From Edaphochlamys debaryana (taxonomy: Eukaryota; Chlorophyta; Chlorophyceae; Chlamydomonadales), in NCBI GenBank assembly GCA_016858145.1, contig JAEHOE010000189.1, positions 124,001 to 188,000 of the forward strand: a stretch of DNA of 64,000 nucleotides, given 5' to 3'. Each line of letters opens with the position of its first letter. Within the stretch, counting starts at the first letter, position 1. The notes beneath the pieces are model-generated. The model saw nothing but the letters and a program-made list of their open reading frames with translations, made no database searches and was not told the DNA's origin. Positions 1-13,200 of this stretch are shown piece by piece. The translations under genes were made by a program, and so were the position numbers.

Positions 1-48
1 TTCCTGGACGTACGCTGTATCCACCTGCTGTCCAACCCTCTTTCTCAG

Positions 49-1588
49 GCCGTGTTCGGGGGCCTGGACCGCTGTGAGGAGGTGCTGTCCAAGCAGCGCT
101 ACATTGCCGGCAGCGAGCTGAGCGAGGTTGACATCAAGCTCTTCCAGTCGCTCATCCGCTTCGACTCGGCCTATTACATCTTATTCAAGGCCTGCAAGTG
201 AGGTGCTTGCCTGGGGCGGGATGGGTATCGCCCGGGCGCACCCTTGGGTGGTCTACACAGTACGATTAAGTTTGGTATCGTAACCCAGGGGTGGCTAGGT
301 GCCCAAAACGCCATTCCCCTTACGCCTAAACCCCTTGGATGGGTTCGTCTCGGTTTCCGGGCTCAGGCTTCGAGCTGCATCCGGCCTACCCGCCGCACCT
401 GTGTTTCCCCGGCTTCCGCGAGCAGTCCCTGACACGCTCCCACCGTACCGTTCGCCCCGGTTGCTGCCAATCGCGCACGCGCGGGAAGGCCATCCACGCG
501 CAACCCCGCGAGTTGCTTCCCTCCCGACCTTCACACCCCTCGCCCTCTCTTCCCCATCCCTGCCCCGCCTCGCCCCCCTCCCCCCCTGGCCCCCCTCTGT
601 GCGCATCGGGCTCGCCGGCCGCCGCCTTATCGTTTCCCGCTCGATGCAATACCCCTCCCCCTCTCTCCCTCTCCCCCCCCAGGAGGGCCATCCGTGATTA
701 TCCCAACATCTCGGGCTACGTTCGCGACCTGTACTCCAACCCGGCCTTCTCGCGAACCGTCGACATGTACCACATCAGGGTGTCGTACTTCGGATCCATG
801 GTGGGCGGATCTGGATCGTGGGGATGAGTGGGAGGGGGAGGGGGGGAGAAGGAAGGGCAATGTGATAGCAAGCCCTCTTCCTTACTGAGTGGCGGCGCAT
901 GTGCGGTACGGGACATATGACACAAGAAGCGGACGAGAGGAGGGGCAAGAGGAGGGGCAAGAGGAGGGGCAAGAGGAAACTTGTGCCTGGCTTTGCATGG
1001 TGCAGCAAGGGTGCAGCGGCTGCGGCATCGCCCTGATCCCCCCTAACGCCTGCCTCCCGCCGGCCAGCGCTACGACGACTCCTGTGCCCTCCCCACGAAC
1101 GCCTCCTCCATCCTTGGCCTCGTTGCGTGCCTGGACGCCCCCTCCCACCCCCATCACCCTGTATGTCGTCTCTCTCCTACACCAAACACACCGCCCCGGC
1201 CCAAACCCGGCGTCCCGCGGTCCCTTGTACCTCAGCACCGCGGCCTCCGTCGCCTGACAATCACACGGGCCCCCAGGCACAGGCACCCAGGAATGTACAG
1301 TCCCAATGCGACCCCCACCTCCTGACCCCCCTGCTCCCCTGCTCCCCTCTCCTATTCCCCCTCCTCCCTCCGCAGCCCGTCCCCAACCCTCAGCCGCCTG
1401 TCAACCTCACCAGCCCGTGCACAGGGAGTCACGACCCAGGACTCACCCCCCTTCTCCCCTCTCCTATTTCCCCCCCCCCCCCTTCGCAGCCCGCCCTCAA
1501 CCCCTACGCCATCGTGCCCGCGGCCGGCGAGCCCTGGTGGGAGCAGCCCAGCGACCGGGCGGAGCGCTTCGGGGCGGCAAAGCACTGA
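49..1588 (+). CDS. Glutathionyl-hydroquinone reductase (ECM4/omega-like glutathione transferase), 3' part
   Basis: Three exons join in phase: 49-197, 683-800 and 1490-1588 (stop TGA). The 5' part of the gene lies before the window; bases 1-48 are the end of an intron closing with tttctcag. The product is the C-terminal helical domain of the ECM4/YqjG family. These enzymes use glutathione to reduce S-glutathionyl-hydroquinones through an N-terminal cysteine, which is not in view. Visible family marks are the substrate-helix stretch RYIAGSELSEVDIKLFQSL, then FDSAYYILFKACK, RAIRDYPNISGYVRDLY, HIRVSYFGS and the closing NPYAIVP. The splice AA|G AGG restores Lys-Arg exactly at the first junction. 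The intron before exon 3 contains a second, degenerate copy of that exon's acceptor and first codons near 1345-1400. The family call is firm; the exact substrate is not known. Confidence 0.88.
938..977. repeat. 12-bp purine tandem repeat in intron
   Basis: The unit aggaggggcaag is repeated about three and a half times inside the second intron of the glutathione transferase gene. It is a simple intronic minisatellite with no sign of function. Confidence 0.7.
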
Positions 1589-2691
1589 GGCGGGGGGGGG
1601 GAAATGTGGTTTACACCCTTGACCACACGTGCCTGGCGGGTAGTGGCAGGAGCACGTGATACAGGAAGGAGTGGCTGGGTGGGGCTCGGACAGCGTTGAA
1701 GCTAAAGTTGGGGGCCGTTTGGCCTCCAGGGAGTGGACGGCGGTAGGGACGGAGCGCTGAAGGGGGGGGGCGGGGTGGTGCGGCGGCGGAGGAGGGTCTG
1801 GGGCGGCGCCGCGGTTGTGCCTTCGGTTGGGAGGGGGGCCAGGGGGGTAGCCCCCGCGTGTAGGGGGGCGCAGCCATTGCGGATGGTATCTTCTTGGTAT
1901 AGGGAGGACAATAAGGCTCGAGGGTGACAGAGCATGCGTCCCTGAGGGTGCCGCTCTGTTGCGTGGTTAGTGATACGCGAGCACTCGCACAGTCTGAGGG
2001 GTGAGCAGAGAGCCTCGAGGGTAGAGGCAATCGAGCGCTGCAGCAGGCGCGTTCTGGGCTTCTGGACGCTTGGAGGCCTTGGCAGAAGTCCCAGCCAGTG
2101 GGGGTATGACGAAGAAGAGAAGAGTCGAGGGACGTCGAGATGCACAATACAAGGAGTGTCGACGTTGCAGAGTGACACCTTTTGCGTGAGGTACGGCAGT
2201 GCGATTCCGATGTGGGCGTGGGCGCACTGTCTACCCCGGTGTCGGCGACAAAGTGCCCTGTGCCCTGACCGGAGAGGGGGGGCCATCCCGGGGCACTCGT
2301 GTCGTTCTACATGCAAGGACATTCGACGCAAGGAAGCATCGCGCGACCCTCACAGCCTCACTACCTCGGTCCCTCGCTCCCTCACACTGAACACTGAACA
2401 CGCCTCCGCACTCGGGTCCCTGGGGCCCAGCAGCCCAGGACGGAGCCGCATCAGCTCTCTGCCTCACAAATTGGTCCACCCATTTCTTCGTGCACCCTAG
2501 CCCCCCCGCCTTCTTCGTCCAGCCCTAGGGTCCTATGACCTCGCTTTCCCCCCCCCCCACATGTCGTATCTGCCTCACTCCCTCCCCCCCTCCCGCATGT
2601 CGTATCTGGCTCACTTCCTCCCCCCACACACACAGTTCGTATCTGCCTCATTCCCCCCCGCCCCCTCCCACATGTCTAATCTGCCAGACCG
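1589..2691. other. Intergenic region between convergent genes
   Basis: This 1.1 kb lies between the 3' ends of the glutathione transferase gene (plus) and the hydrolase gene (minus), so it should hold both 3' UTRs. I saw no convincing TGTAA-type polyadenylation signal for either gene. Open frames here have no recognisable protein pattern. The right end is a small C/T-rich tandem repeat. Confidence 0.6.
2558..2690. repeat. Degenerate tandem repeat, about 36-bp period
   Basis: Four imperfect copies of a unit built on catgtcgtatctgcctcac followed by a run of C and T occur just after the stop codon of the minus-strand hydrolase. The last copy is diverged and cut short next to the stop codon. Confidence 0.7.
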
Positions 2692-5600
2692 CTACAGACG
2701 AGACCGCGCCCCTGCAAGACGCCCCTCCTCCTCCACTCCCAGCCCCGCTGACGTCCTTGCCGCCGTCGCCACCGCGGGCGTCCCGTTCGGGCCGGCGTCC
2801 TCTGCCGGCGCCGCCACCGGCCGTACAGCGCCCAGCGCGATCTGTAGGTAGTCACGTGCGCACGGCAGCAGGCGGCGGCGATCCGGCGGCGCCGCCGCGA
2901 CCGCGGAAGTCGAAACGTCTCCGCCCTCCGCCTTGGCCAGGTCGATCGGGCGCCAGGCCATCACGTAATCGCCGTGGCCCACGTGGTTGTACAGCAGGTG
3001 CCGTACGGGTACGTTGCACCTGCGAGGCGGTAAAAGTGAGAGGAGCGGAGAACGTTGTTGAGGCGTCCAGCTGGGTTGGATGCCGCTCGTGGATCCTGGA
3101 CCCGGCACCGCGGCCCTCACGGTTCACACCCGCAAGCCCCCCGGCCCCAACCTGTCCCCGCCTCCCCCTTATAGTCTATGCCCCATCCCCATCCCCATCC
3201 CAAGCTGACAGCCTCACCGCTGCAGCCTGGCCACCAGCTCCGCCCCCTCGTGCCAGGGGACCATGTGATCCGCGCAGCTGCCCATCACCACACACGGCGG
3301 CAGCCGCCGCGCCGCCGCCACCGTGAACAGCGGCTCCGCCGCCGACCCCGCCGCCGCTGCCGCTGCCGCCCCGGCGGCCGCCGCCGTGCCCGGCCCCGCC
3401 GCCGCCGCTGAACGTTGGGAGTTGATCAGTCGCGCCAGGGCGGCGGCGCCGTCGGTGTCGTCGCCGTCGTCGCCGTCGGATCCGGCGGTTAGGCCCGCGC
3501 GGGCGGGGATGGCGTCGCCGAGCAGCTCGAACGACTTGAAGTACGACGTAATACCGTTGGTCTGACCGTTGGCCTGGGCCTGGCCGTTAGCGGCGCTCGT
3601 AGCGGCAGGCGCGCCCGCGACAGGTGCTGCCGTACCGTTGTACGGCATGTACGACGCCTCGGCGGCGACGGCGGCGGCGAGGATGACTGATGGCGAGGCG
3701 GCTGCGAAGCCCGCGGGCCCGCCCATGGCTCGCTTCATCATTGACAGCTCGTGCACGCCCCGGGCCTGCTCGAACTCATAGTGCTGCGGGGGTCAGGAGG
3801 ATTGATGCGGGGGTGGAGGTGGAGGTGGGGGTGGGGGGAGTGGGTATGTACGTTTACAGGCGATCAGGGCCGTAGGCCCGCTCGAAACCGTCGAGTGGGG
3901 TGCGGGTGGTGGGGATCCGGGTGAGTGGGAGAGAGGAGAGTCCCGGGGACTGCGGGCTCAGCTGGGGGGTGGGCTTTTCGCGGCAGCCATCCAGATCCAT
4001 CTAGATCCATCATCACGATCCCACCCACCTTGGCGATGTCGAAGGGCGCGCTCATAGACACAAACACAGCCGGCTGCCGTACGTCCGCCTCCGCCACGTG
4101 CGGCCGCGCCGCCGCCGCCGCCGCCTTTTCCGCCGCCGCGTCCCGTGGCGCCGCACCCGTCGCCCCCGAGCCGTCCCCTGGCTGGGGGTGGAGGACGGAA
4201 TCCGCCACCGCAAGGAGGGAGTGGAGGGCGGAGGGAAGGCTGGCGCCACCCGCCCCCAGGAGGTACGCGGCCGCGTCAGCTCGGTCGCCCGCCTCCAGGC
4301 CGCTGTGGCTGCCCTGCGCCTCGGAACCCAGATCGGATCTGGATCTGCCGGATCCCGGATCCAGGGCACCGCTGGATCCCGCTGGATCGGGCGACGCGCG
4401 GTGGTACGGGTGCGGGTGGTGCGGGGCGTGGGGTGCGTGGGGAGGAGGGGGCCAAGAGGCGGCGCCGGCGGCTTTGGCAGCGCGGGCTTCGGCTGCTGCG
4501 GCTCGTCGGAGCAGGGCCCAGCACATTAGGTGACCGCCCGCCGAGTGCCCCGTGGCGGTTATGCGGTTGGGATCGCCGCCGTACTGCCGTACGTTGTCCA
4601 TGGTCCAGCTCAGCGCCGCGCTAACCTCCTCGACCTGCGTGCCTGGGGGTTGGGGGCGGACAGGGGGACACCGGGGTAAGAAAGGAAGGAGCGGCTGAAT
4701 CACCGCACCGTGCTCCCAAACCTGCCCCAACGGCGCCTAGCCAGTGACGGCAAACCGCCAACCGCTGCCAACGGTCAACCGCCAACCGCTCCACGCATGG
4801 TCTTACCCGCCAGCGCCTCGGGGTAGAGCGTGTAGGTGGGCACTACCACCACCAGCCCCGCCTGGGGGCGCAAAGGGGGAGGGGGAGAGGTTGTGGGTCC
4901 GTCGAGTTAGGACTACGTTAGGGCCAAAGGGAGGTGACTGGGTGGTTCCATGGATGGCGGGCCCGGGGGAGAGGGCGAGGAGCGCGGGTCAGACGAGCTA
5001 ATGGCCGGTGAGGGGGGTGCATGGCCGATTCCATGCAATGGGACCCAGTCTGCCTACAGCTGGCGGGCCCGCGTGATGCAGCCTTGTCACCAAGCACCTG
5101 GTGTGCCGCCGCTCCTCCCCCCTCAACCCACACAACAGCCCGTCCCCCTTTCCCCCCTCAAACCTCAACAGCCCCGCCTCCCCACCCCAAACCCCTCTAT
5201 CACGTCTCCCACCCCTCTCCCCACCCCTACCCCACGCACCTGCGCCAGCCGTGTGGCCATGGGCGCGTACTGCCACGTCTCCCCGCTGGCCCACACGCCC
5301 CCGTGCACGAAGAACACCACCGGTCGGAGCGGGGCCGCACCCTCCTGTTGCTGCTGCTGGGGCTGTTGGGAGGAGGGAGCGGATGAGGAGGCTGGCGATG
5401 AGGGCGCGGCCGACGGCCCGGGGGGGTCCAGGGGCACGTAGACGTCCAGGTAGTTGCGTGGCGCCGGGCCGTACGGCACGGTGCGGTGTACGGCAACCCC
5501 GTCGCGGCCCGGCCGCAGGGCGCGCAGCTGCGCGGCTATGTCGGACGGAGGCGAGGCGGGCGCGGCCGAGCCCTCAGAGGAGGGGGAGGCGGAGGCCGCT

Positions 5601-6060
5601 TCCGAGACGGAGGCGCGCGCGGCAGTGGCCGAGAGCGCTGGAAGGCGCCTGCAGGCACAGGTATAGCAGGACGGAAGGACGGAAGGCGGTGTGTGTTGTA
5701 AAGCCCAAATAGCACGCCCCACCTCGCCACCCGCATCCGCCGTCCCCAGTCCTCCGCGTCAGGTCCGTCAAGGGCATCAGCACCCCACTGCGCCCTCACA
5801 AGAGTTGTGTACGGCACTGCCGTAGGTACGGCGCACCTGTACACAGACATGGCAACAGCCCCGTACGGCGCCAGCAGTACGATGGCCGCGATCTCACTGG
5901 CCAGGATGCGGGCCACACGGGCGGTCCGGGCCAGGCGGGGCCCAAGCCCGCTGCCGGCGCTGTCTATGTCCGCCTGCAGTGGAAGGTGTTGCAGGGTGGT
6001 TGGGATGGGGCTGCTGGCTTGGGTATGACGCACACACGCAAAAGAGGGAGCCGCAGGCAT
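2692..6060 (-). CDS. Isoprenylcysteine alpha-carbonyl methylesterase-like alpha/beta hydrolase
   Basis: Exons, all in phase: 6060-5723, 5648-5240, 4861-4807, 4642-4029, 3783-3218, 3019-2692 (TAG), about 769 aa. The pattern is that of ICME-type esterases, which demethylate prenylated proteins at endomembranes: oxyanion motif HGGVWASG (about 228), VVVVPTYTLYPEALAG, QYGGDPNRI, nucleophile elbow GHSAGGH (Ser301), then a late Asp in MGSCADHMVP (about 644) and His in NHVGHGDYV (about 676), together a full catalytic triad. A hydrophobic segment, ILASEIAAIVLLAPYGAVAM, lies near the N terminus and may anchor the protein. Low-complexity inserts rich in Ala, Pro, Ser and Gln make it much longer than plant ICMEs. 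The start is the weak point: ATG at 6060 is open into exon 1, but ccttccactgcag at 5974-5986 is also a good acceptor, so the true start may lie in an upstream exon. A kynurenine-formamidase-like esterase is the main alternative. Confidence 0.82.
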
Positions 6061-7290
6061 GGGCTAGAGCTGGGGAACTGAGACCCCTCGTAACGCTCTT
6101 GCCCGTTGGCCCCCTCCCAGGCTGCTGACAGGCAGTGCTGCGCTGCCGTCGCTTTTCTACAGCCATTCTTGCCCTCACGCTGAAAGGTGGGTCGGGGCTC
6201 CGGCGCCCGAGTCCTGACCCCACCTTCGCCCCCTTGAAGGCCTCTCCTAGAAACGAAGACATGGCCACGACCTGGGGTCGACGAGCTCCTTGTGTCAAAG
6301 CTGAGCCAGCTAGCTTGCTCGCTGAGCCGAGCTTGCAAGAAAGCAGCGCAGACGACTGACGCTGATGGCCGCTGCTGTGGGCTGCAGGTTGGCGGGGCAG
6401 CGCCCGCAATGCAAGCATTGACTCAGGTGTGTGCAGTATAGTTTGCGATACGTAGCGCAAGAGCTGAAGGCGGTGCGCGGCCGAGGTGTGCGTCCTTGGG
6501 CTTGCAGCGAGGGATGCAGAGCTACGGGTCTATTGCCAACATACGGCTGCACCTCTACTGCCTCAAATGCGACTGGGGCTCTTGCAGCGCAACCCAGATG
6601 ATGGCGTGCTCCGCCAAAACCCTCGCTCTGGCCACCAGCAGACGGGTAGGCAGGACCACGGCCCGGGCTCTGCACGAAAGCCACAGGCTCAGACGCTCCG
6701 ACGGCGTCCAGGTCGTGCGTGGAGCAAGGGGTCGCCTCCGGCGACCCCGGGGTCCAGCTGTCCATTGGCATCCGACGGTCGCACAAGACCTGGCACTGGC
6801 GCAGGGGTTAGCATCGACGAGGAGGACGCACTCGCTCTCCTCCGCAGCCGCGGCCGCCCGGGGCCGGCTCAGGGGCCTGAGTTCAGGGGGGGCCCCCTCC
6901 TCCGCCTCGCACAGGCCACCCCAGTCGTCCATAGTAGACCGCCATTTTGTGGCACGGCGCGCATACTAGAGCTCAGTGAAGGCCTTCAGCAGCACGAAGC
7001 GGAAAGCAGGCCCCCGAAGCCCGAACTCGCATGCCCAATCCACCCGTTGACTGAAGGGCGCAATTGCTAGCAAGCAAGACACTGACGCACTCATACCGCC
7101 TGAATACTATCTTAATAGGGACACTTGGCACGGGTGCAGCAAGCTTGCGCGAAACGCCGTTTGCCACACCCTGCCTTCTGCCTCCCCTCCCTTGCCTCGC
7201 GGCTGACATCTAGGTAGAAGCATATGTTGCCGCGGTAGGTAGCAGCTGAAGAAGCCCTCTTGCACCACCTAGAGAGCAATTTCACTAAAC
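6061..7290. promoter_or_regulatory. Head-to-head intergenic region (hydrolase / EDR2-like gene)
   Basis: This 1.2 kb separates two divergently transcribed genes and should contain both promoters and 5' UTRs, or an upstream 5' exon of the hydrolase. An open frame on the minus strand (ATG near 6416) begins Met-Leu-Ala-Leu-Arg and looks vaguely like a targeting peptide, but I could not join it in phase with confidence. No TATA element or other named motif stands out. Confidence 0.5.
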
Positions 7291-10200
7291 ATGAGCGAAT
7301 TCGGCGACGAGCCCGTGCTGGAGGAAGATGACGTCTACAAAGCGACGTCCAGCAGCGACTTCGTCGTGTTCAGGCGCCTGCGCCTGTACCGGACGAAGTT
7401 CGTGACTTTCCACAATATCGAGGAGTCGATGGAGGACAACAAGCAGTGGATTCTCACGTCGCAGTGCGACCTCAAACCCCGCACAGGTGGGGCAGCCAGG
7501 GAGGCGTGGAGAGGCGGGGGCTATGGGCTGGCTTGGGGGGCCGGGGAAGGTCGTGTCGTGTGGGTGTTTCAGGGAGCGGCACGTGCGGCTGCCCGCACTC
7601 CGTGCTCCGCAACGGCATTGACTCTTGAGCCCCGGCTGCCCCACACAGCCTCCGAAATCAAAGAGCCCATAATCAAGTATGAGCGGCCGAGGGGGCAGTG
7701 GGCCATCACCACGCTGGTCAAGCCCAAGAGCACGGGCACGAAGAACCGCCAAGTGACGCTGGTAAGGCCAAGCAGGTCTCGAGGACACTGAGCAACGGGA
7801 GCTGAAGCTCAGCTGGAGCCTGCAAGGGGCAGACGGAAGCGGGCCTCGGAGTGGGGCCGGTGTTGCGGGCCCAAGGCCGGGGCCCGGAGTAGGAAGGTGT
7901 CTGGCAGGTGTCCAGCTGGACGGGCAACCGACAGCGAAGGCTACCCACGGCTCCATGCGTGCGGTCCAGGATTGTCTCCTCAGCATTGCCCCTCTCTCCA
8001 ACTCTGCAGCCTGGGCATCCCCCTTCAAACCTCCATGTCTGCACCCACCTAGAGGAAACTGGCGGAGCGCGGACCCTCCTACCCCCTGCCGCCACCCCCC
8101 ATCCCCCCGGCTGCCCGGCGGCTGCTCACACAACCCCCCCCCCCCGCAACCCCGCTCCCCGCCCCTCCCTTCCCTCCCCTTCTCTCAGTACATGTTCACC
8201 CTCAACTGGCCCACCCGCTGGGCGACCAAGGGCTACACCTCCTTCTCCTTCGGCTTCAGAAAGGCCGAGTCGGCCCGGCACTGGCACGCCCGCATTGCCG
8301 AGTGCATCGCGTCCCTCAAGTTCGAAAAGAGCGCCAGCGCCTCGTCCCCCGGCGGCGCCAGCTACGGACGGTACGGCGGCCCCTCGGCGATCTCGTCCGG
8401 ATCTCTGCCGTACAGCCACGCCCCGACCATGCCCACGGCGCCCGTGACGGCGCCCGGGGCGCTGCCCAAGAGCGCCAGCATGGGGCCGGGCGTGGAGCCG
8501 AGGGGGCGCAGCGTGGGCGCTTCGCCGTGTGCCGCCCCCATGTCGGAGGTCCTGGAGGTGGGTGGTGGATGGTGACGATGGTGACGATGGTGGGGCGGGG
8601 CAACCGAGGCGGAGGAGGACCCTCCAGTGCGGTTGGGAGGCTCGGACGTGGTAAAGGTCCGGGTTCTCTGCAGATACGTCCAGCCTGACACTTTCTGGAC
8701 CCCGCTTCCTGCCCTCCCCACAGGTCTCGAGCGCGCCGCCTCCTCACGGGGGGCCCTCGGGGCGTCACCGACGCAGCCAGACCGCAGCCGAGCCGGGCGG
8801 TGAGTCCAGGCGGGGCCTCACGGTTGCAAACGACACCACTGCCTGCCTTCCTGCATCTGTCCCCCTCTGGCTCCGCAACCCTGAGCCCAGCTCCTCTCCC
8901 CATCCCGCCTCCACCCCCAAGCAACCTCCACTCAACCTTAATGATTGCCCAAACAACCCCCGCCCCCCTGTGTCTGCACCTCCTGCAGCAGCGGAGGACG
9001 AGCGGGACTCCCCCAACGAGCCCATGGGTACCCTGACCGGGAGCGGAACGCGCCCGTCCCTGGCGGTCTCCTCCGCACCCGAGGGGACCTTCTCCTCCCC
9101 GGGGCCGTCGTCCCCCGGCCCCATTTCGCCAACCACGCACCTGCCGTCCTCCGCCGCGCGGCCGCCGCTGCCCCCCGGCGCTCGCCACCACCCCTCGGCC
9201 TCCGGCCCCTCCCACACGCACTCCCACTCATCCGGAGCCCCGCCCAGCCCGCCGCCCCCCATACGCTGCAACGCGAATGGCGGCATGGACGGCGGTGGCT
9301 TCAGCGCGAGCAGCAGCGAAAGCGAGACGGAGGCGCAGGTGCCGGGCAGCCGGCGGCGGCGCGGGTCGATCGAAGTGGCGGGCGGGGGCTGCCGCATGCC
9401 GCGTGGCACGGTCCGCAGCGACGTACGGCACAGCAGGCAGCGCTGGGTGCCGTACAAGCAGGTGCGACGGGCGCGGGTGCGCATAGGGGCCGCCGTGGGT
9501 CACGCGGCGGCAGTTAGCGGCCAAGCGGGGCCGCAACTGGGGCGGGAGTGAGACGGTGGACTGTGTATGGAAGTGTACGAGCGTGTCGGTATTGGGAACG
9601 CGGGGATGCAAAGCGGATGATCAAGTGCGGAAGCCTGCAGGCTGTAGGCTGTACATGGGGTGTGCATTCCGATGTGGGTCGGCCGACCCACATCATCCCG
9701 GGGCAACACGTGTGAGAAGCACGTGGGCGGCGCCAGCCTTTTCGCCCGACCCACATCGGCCTCCAATGCACCGGAGTACCCCAAACCCTTCTCCCGGCCG
9801 CTCTCCTCCCTCCTCCTGGCCGCCCCCCGCCTCCTCATGCCAGGTCAACGGTGTGGCGATCTACCACCGGCGGCAGACGGACGGCGACGCAGAGGCGGGC
9901 GTGGGCGGGGAGTTCATGGTGGGTTGCAGGCCAGGAGCAGCGGGCAGCGGAGGGGTGGGGGGCGCGTGCGGAGCGCCGAGGGGGGGCGTGATGCTGGAGT
10001 AGGGCCGGGGCGAGGTGGGAGGCGGGGCGTGTAGTTGAGGGGACAAGCGCCGCGGCTCCGTGCAGCTGCCCAGTAGGGGAAGCTGAGGTGGGCTCTACTA
10101 TGTGGGCAGCGGTGCCGGTACCCACGGCTAAGAGGCCCGGCGCCTCGTCCCAGGCCGCCACCCCCCTTGTCCCAAGTCTCCCCCTCCCCCCTGCCTCGCC

Positions 10201-13200
10201 CCCTGCCTCCGCCCCGCCCCCCCCCCCAGGTCTCCACCGTGGTCCGCGGCTCCCCCCGGCGCTGCCTGGCCGCCCTCACCAGCCGCTGCGGCAACACCAC
10301 CATTCTGGGGCCGGCCCTACGGCAGGAGGTGCTGCAGCGGCGGAGGGCGGAGGACGACAAGGAGGTGGGGAGGGGAGGCGGAGGGCGGTGGGCGGGGAGA
10401 GGGGCGTCGGCTGCGAGGCAGGGCAGGGAGGGAGGGAGGGGGGCGGGGGGGGGGATGGGGCGATGGGCGATGGGCGGGACAGATGAGGGAGAGCCGCTGA
10501 GACGGGCCCTACTCCCGCTCCCCTGGCCTCGCCACCGACCCCCATCCCACGCTCCAACCCGCGCCCCCCCCCCCTCCCCCAGGTCCAGCGCATTCTGCTG
10601 CAGGCGCCCGGGCTGACGGGCGTGCTGTGCGCACCCCGAGAGGTGGTGGTGGAGATGGTGTGCAAGACAGACGAGTCGGGTGGGTGGCGGGGCCGGTACC
10701 AGGAAGGCAGGGCAGGGCAGGGGGGCCAGTGGTGGGCTGGCCTGGCGGCAGAACCACGGCCCAAAGCGGAGCCCCGCCCGACCGGTCCCAGTGCCTCACC
10801 CCTACATTGCTGCCCACTCCTAGCGAGGACGGCACAGTCATCCACCCCACGCTCTGCCGCTCCTCAGCCCCCCTTGCCACCCACCCGCCCCTTTCCACAC
10901 ACACACACACACTCCACGGGTACTCCCTAAACACACACTGGCGTGTCTGCTCACAACTGCACTTATACGTCTCACGCGCCCACCCTTTCCTCTTTGCCTA
11001 ACACACCCACCCTCCCCCCCGCCCACCCCCCCCCCAGGCCCCACGCTGGTGCTCATGTTCAACTCCTGCGAGCCCCCCGCGCGCTTCGTGGAGCGGCGGG
11101 CGGGGCAGGCGCTGGAGGACCAGGGGGAGGTGGTGGAGGTGGGTGCGCCGTGTGTGTGTGTGGGGGGGGAGTCTTGGGGAGAAGGGACCTGGGCGGTGCG
11201 CGCGGGCATGGGTGCGGAGAGGGTTGGGTTTGGGGGATTCAGCGGGGGCAGTGGGTCCAAACCTTGTTCCTCACCGCCCTCGCCGCGCGGTCCGGGCGTC
11301 CTTCAACCCGTGTTGCGCCGCGCCGCGCCTGCCTGACCTAGGGAAGTCAGGTTCTTAGGGGTGCTCACGACCGCGGTTGTCCCTTGCCCCCACCTTCCCT
11401 CCCCCCCTAAGCCTCCTCCGAGGGCCTGGCCCGCTCCTGCGCCCGTGCGTAGCTCCTCACCTCACGCCACGGCCATGCCTTCACCGCTCTCCGCCCATGT
11501 TTCCACCCCCCTCCGCCACCCCCTTCCACCCCCTCAGGCCTCCTCCGAGGGCCTGGCCCGCTCCTGGTGGGGCCGCCCCGTGTCGGCCCGCGTGCGCGGG
11601 GGCTACACCATGGCCCCCCTGGAGGACCACGGACTGGACACCTCGCCGGAGGCCCTGGTGACCTGCATCATGAAGGTGCGGTGGAGTGGGGTCGGGTGGG
11701 GCTGGGGGAGTGGGGGGGGGTGGGGACTAGGCATCAGCTGCGGGTCTGTGGGGGTCGGGTGGGGTGCGGGGAGTGGGGGGGAGGCTAGGTGATCAGCTGC
11801 ACGTAAGACGACCCACCGGTCAGCGCTACACCGCGTTCCCCGCAGTGCCCCTGTGTGCACCGGGCCCGCCTGCCGCCGCCCCACTCCCTCGTGCTCCCCA
11901 ACGCGTGTGCACGTGACCCCCACACGCACCGGCCCCCTGCCCCTCTGCCGCCACACCTTTCGGGCTCTCCAGTCTCTTCTCGTCAACTGGTCAACGATTT
12001 AACCCCTGCCCCCCCCCCCTCCCACCCGCCCACAGGTGGACCTGGGCGGCGCGTGCGGCGAGCGGTCCTGGCTGCGGCTGGTGTCGGAGGCCGTGGGTTG
12101 GACCAACGCCTTCCTGGACAACATGCTCATGGCGGTGACGCTGCTGAGGGACGAGGTGTGTGGGGGGGAAAGTGGAATCTTGGGGGAGGGGAGGGGATCT
12201 TGGGAGGTGGGGGGGGGGCAACGGGGGGAGCGAGGAGGGACAACATGCTCATGGCGGTGACGCTGCTGAGGGACGAGGTGGGGGGGAGGATCTTGGGGGA
12301 GGATCTAGGGGGAGGGGAGGGGATCTTGGGGGTGGGGGGAGGGCGGATCTTGGGATGGCATGGCATCACTCGTGCCGTGTGCCAGGCCCGGGCTCTCACG
12401 CCGCCCTCTCGCGCACCCCCTCCCGCAACATGTCCGAACCTCCTTCCCTGGTTTTCCCCCTCCTCCCAACGTCCCCACACCCCCGCCCACCCCTGCCCCT
12501 GCCTCCCCAGGTGGAGCAGGGCCGGTTCGTGGTGCAGCCGCTCAACATGGTGGCGGGCTCCAAGCCCAAGGTGTGTTCAGGGCTGCTCGTGTAAAGGCCA
12601 GGAAAAGCGTAGGCGCGGTAATTAGCCGGCCGGTCGTAGATACGGAACCGAAAGCCCCGGGAGTCCGAAGCCCAAGGTGTGTGTTTGTGGAGGGGGGGGG
12701 GCGGGATGGAGACTGAGGGGCAGGATGGCATCCCTGGAGACGACATGGCGCGATCCCGCTCTCGACCACCCCCGCCCCAACCCCGCCGGCACCCTCCCCC
12801 TTGGGTTCCCCCGCCCCTCCTTCCCCCCCATCCCCAACAAGACGCTCTCCTGCTTATCAAACTCAAACAACCCCCATCCCCATCCCCCATCCCCATCACC
12901 CCCCCAGGAGCGCGACGTGTCCTCCGCCGCCGACCTGCCCGCCCTCAGCGCCCGCTCCAGGGAGGGCAGCCTGGCCACCATCGCGGCCGCAGGCGGCAGC
13001 GGGGGCTCCGCGCTGACGGGGGGCGCCAGCCACCGGGCCCGGGGCCCCGCCGGGCCTCACCGGGCCCCGCTGGGCCTGAGCATGAGCAGCAGGGAGGCAG
13101 CGGCCGGCGCGGGGGCGGGCCTCGCCTCGCCCAGGGCTGTGGCCCACAGGGCCGCCGCGCATGACGTGGGTCGGGGGGGTGGGGGGGGGGTGGGACTTGG

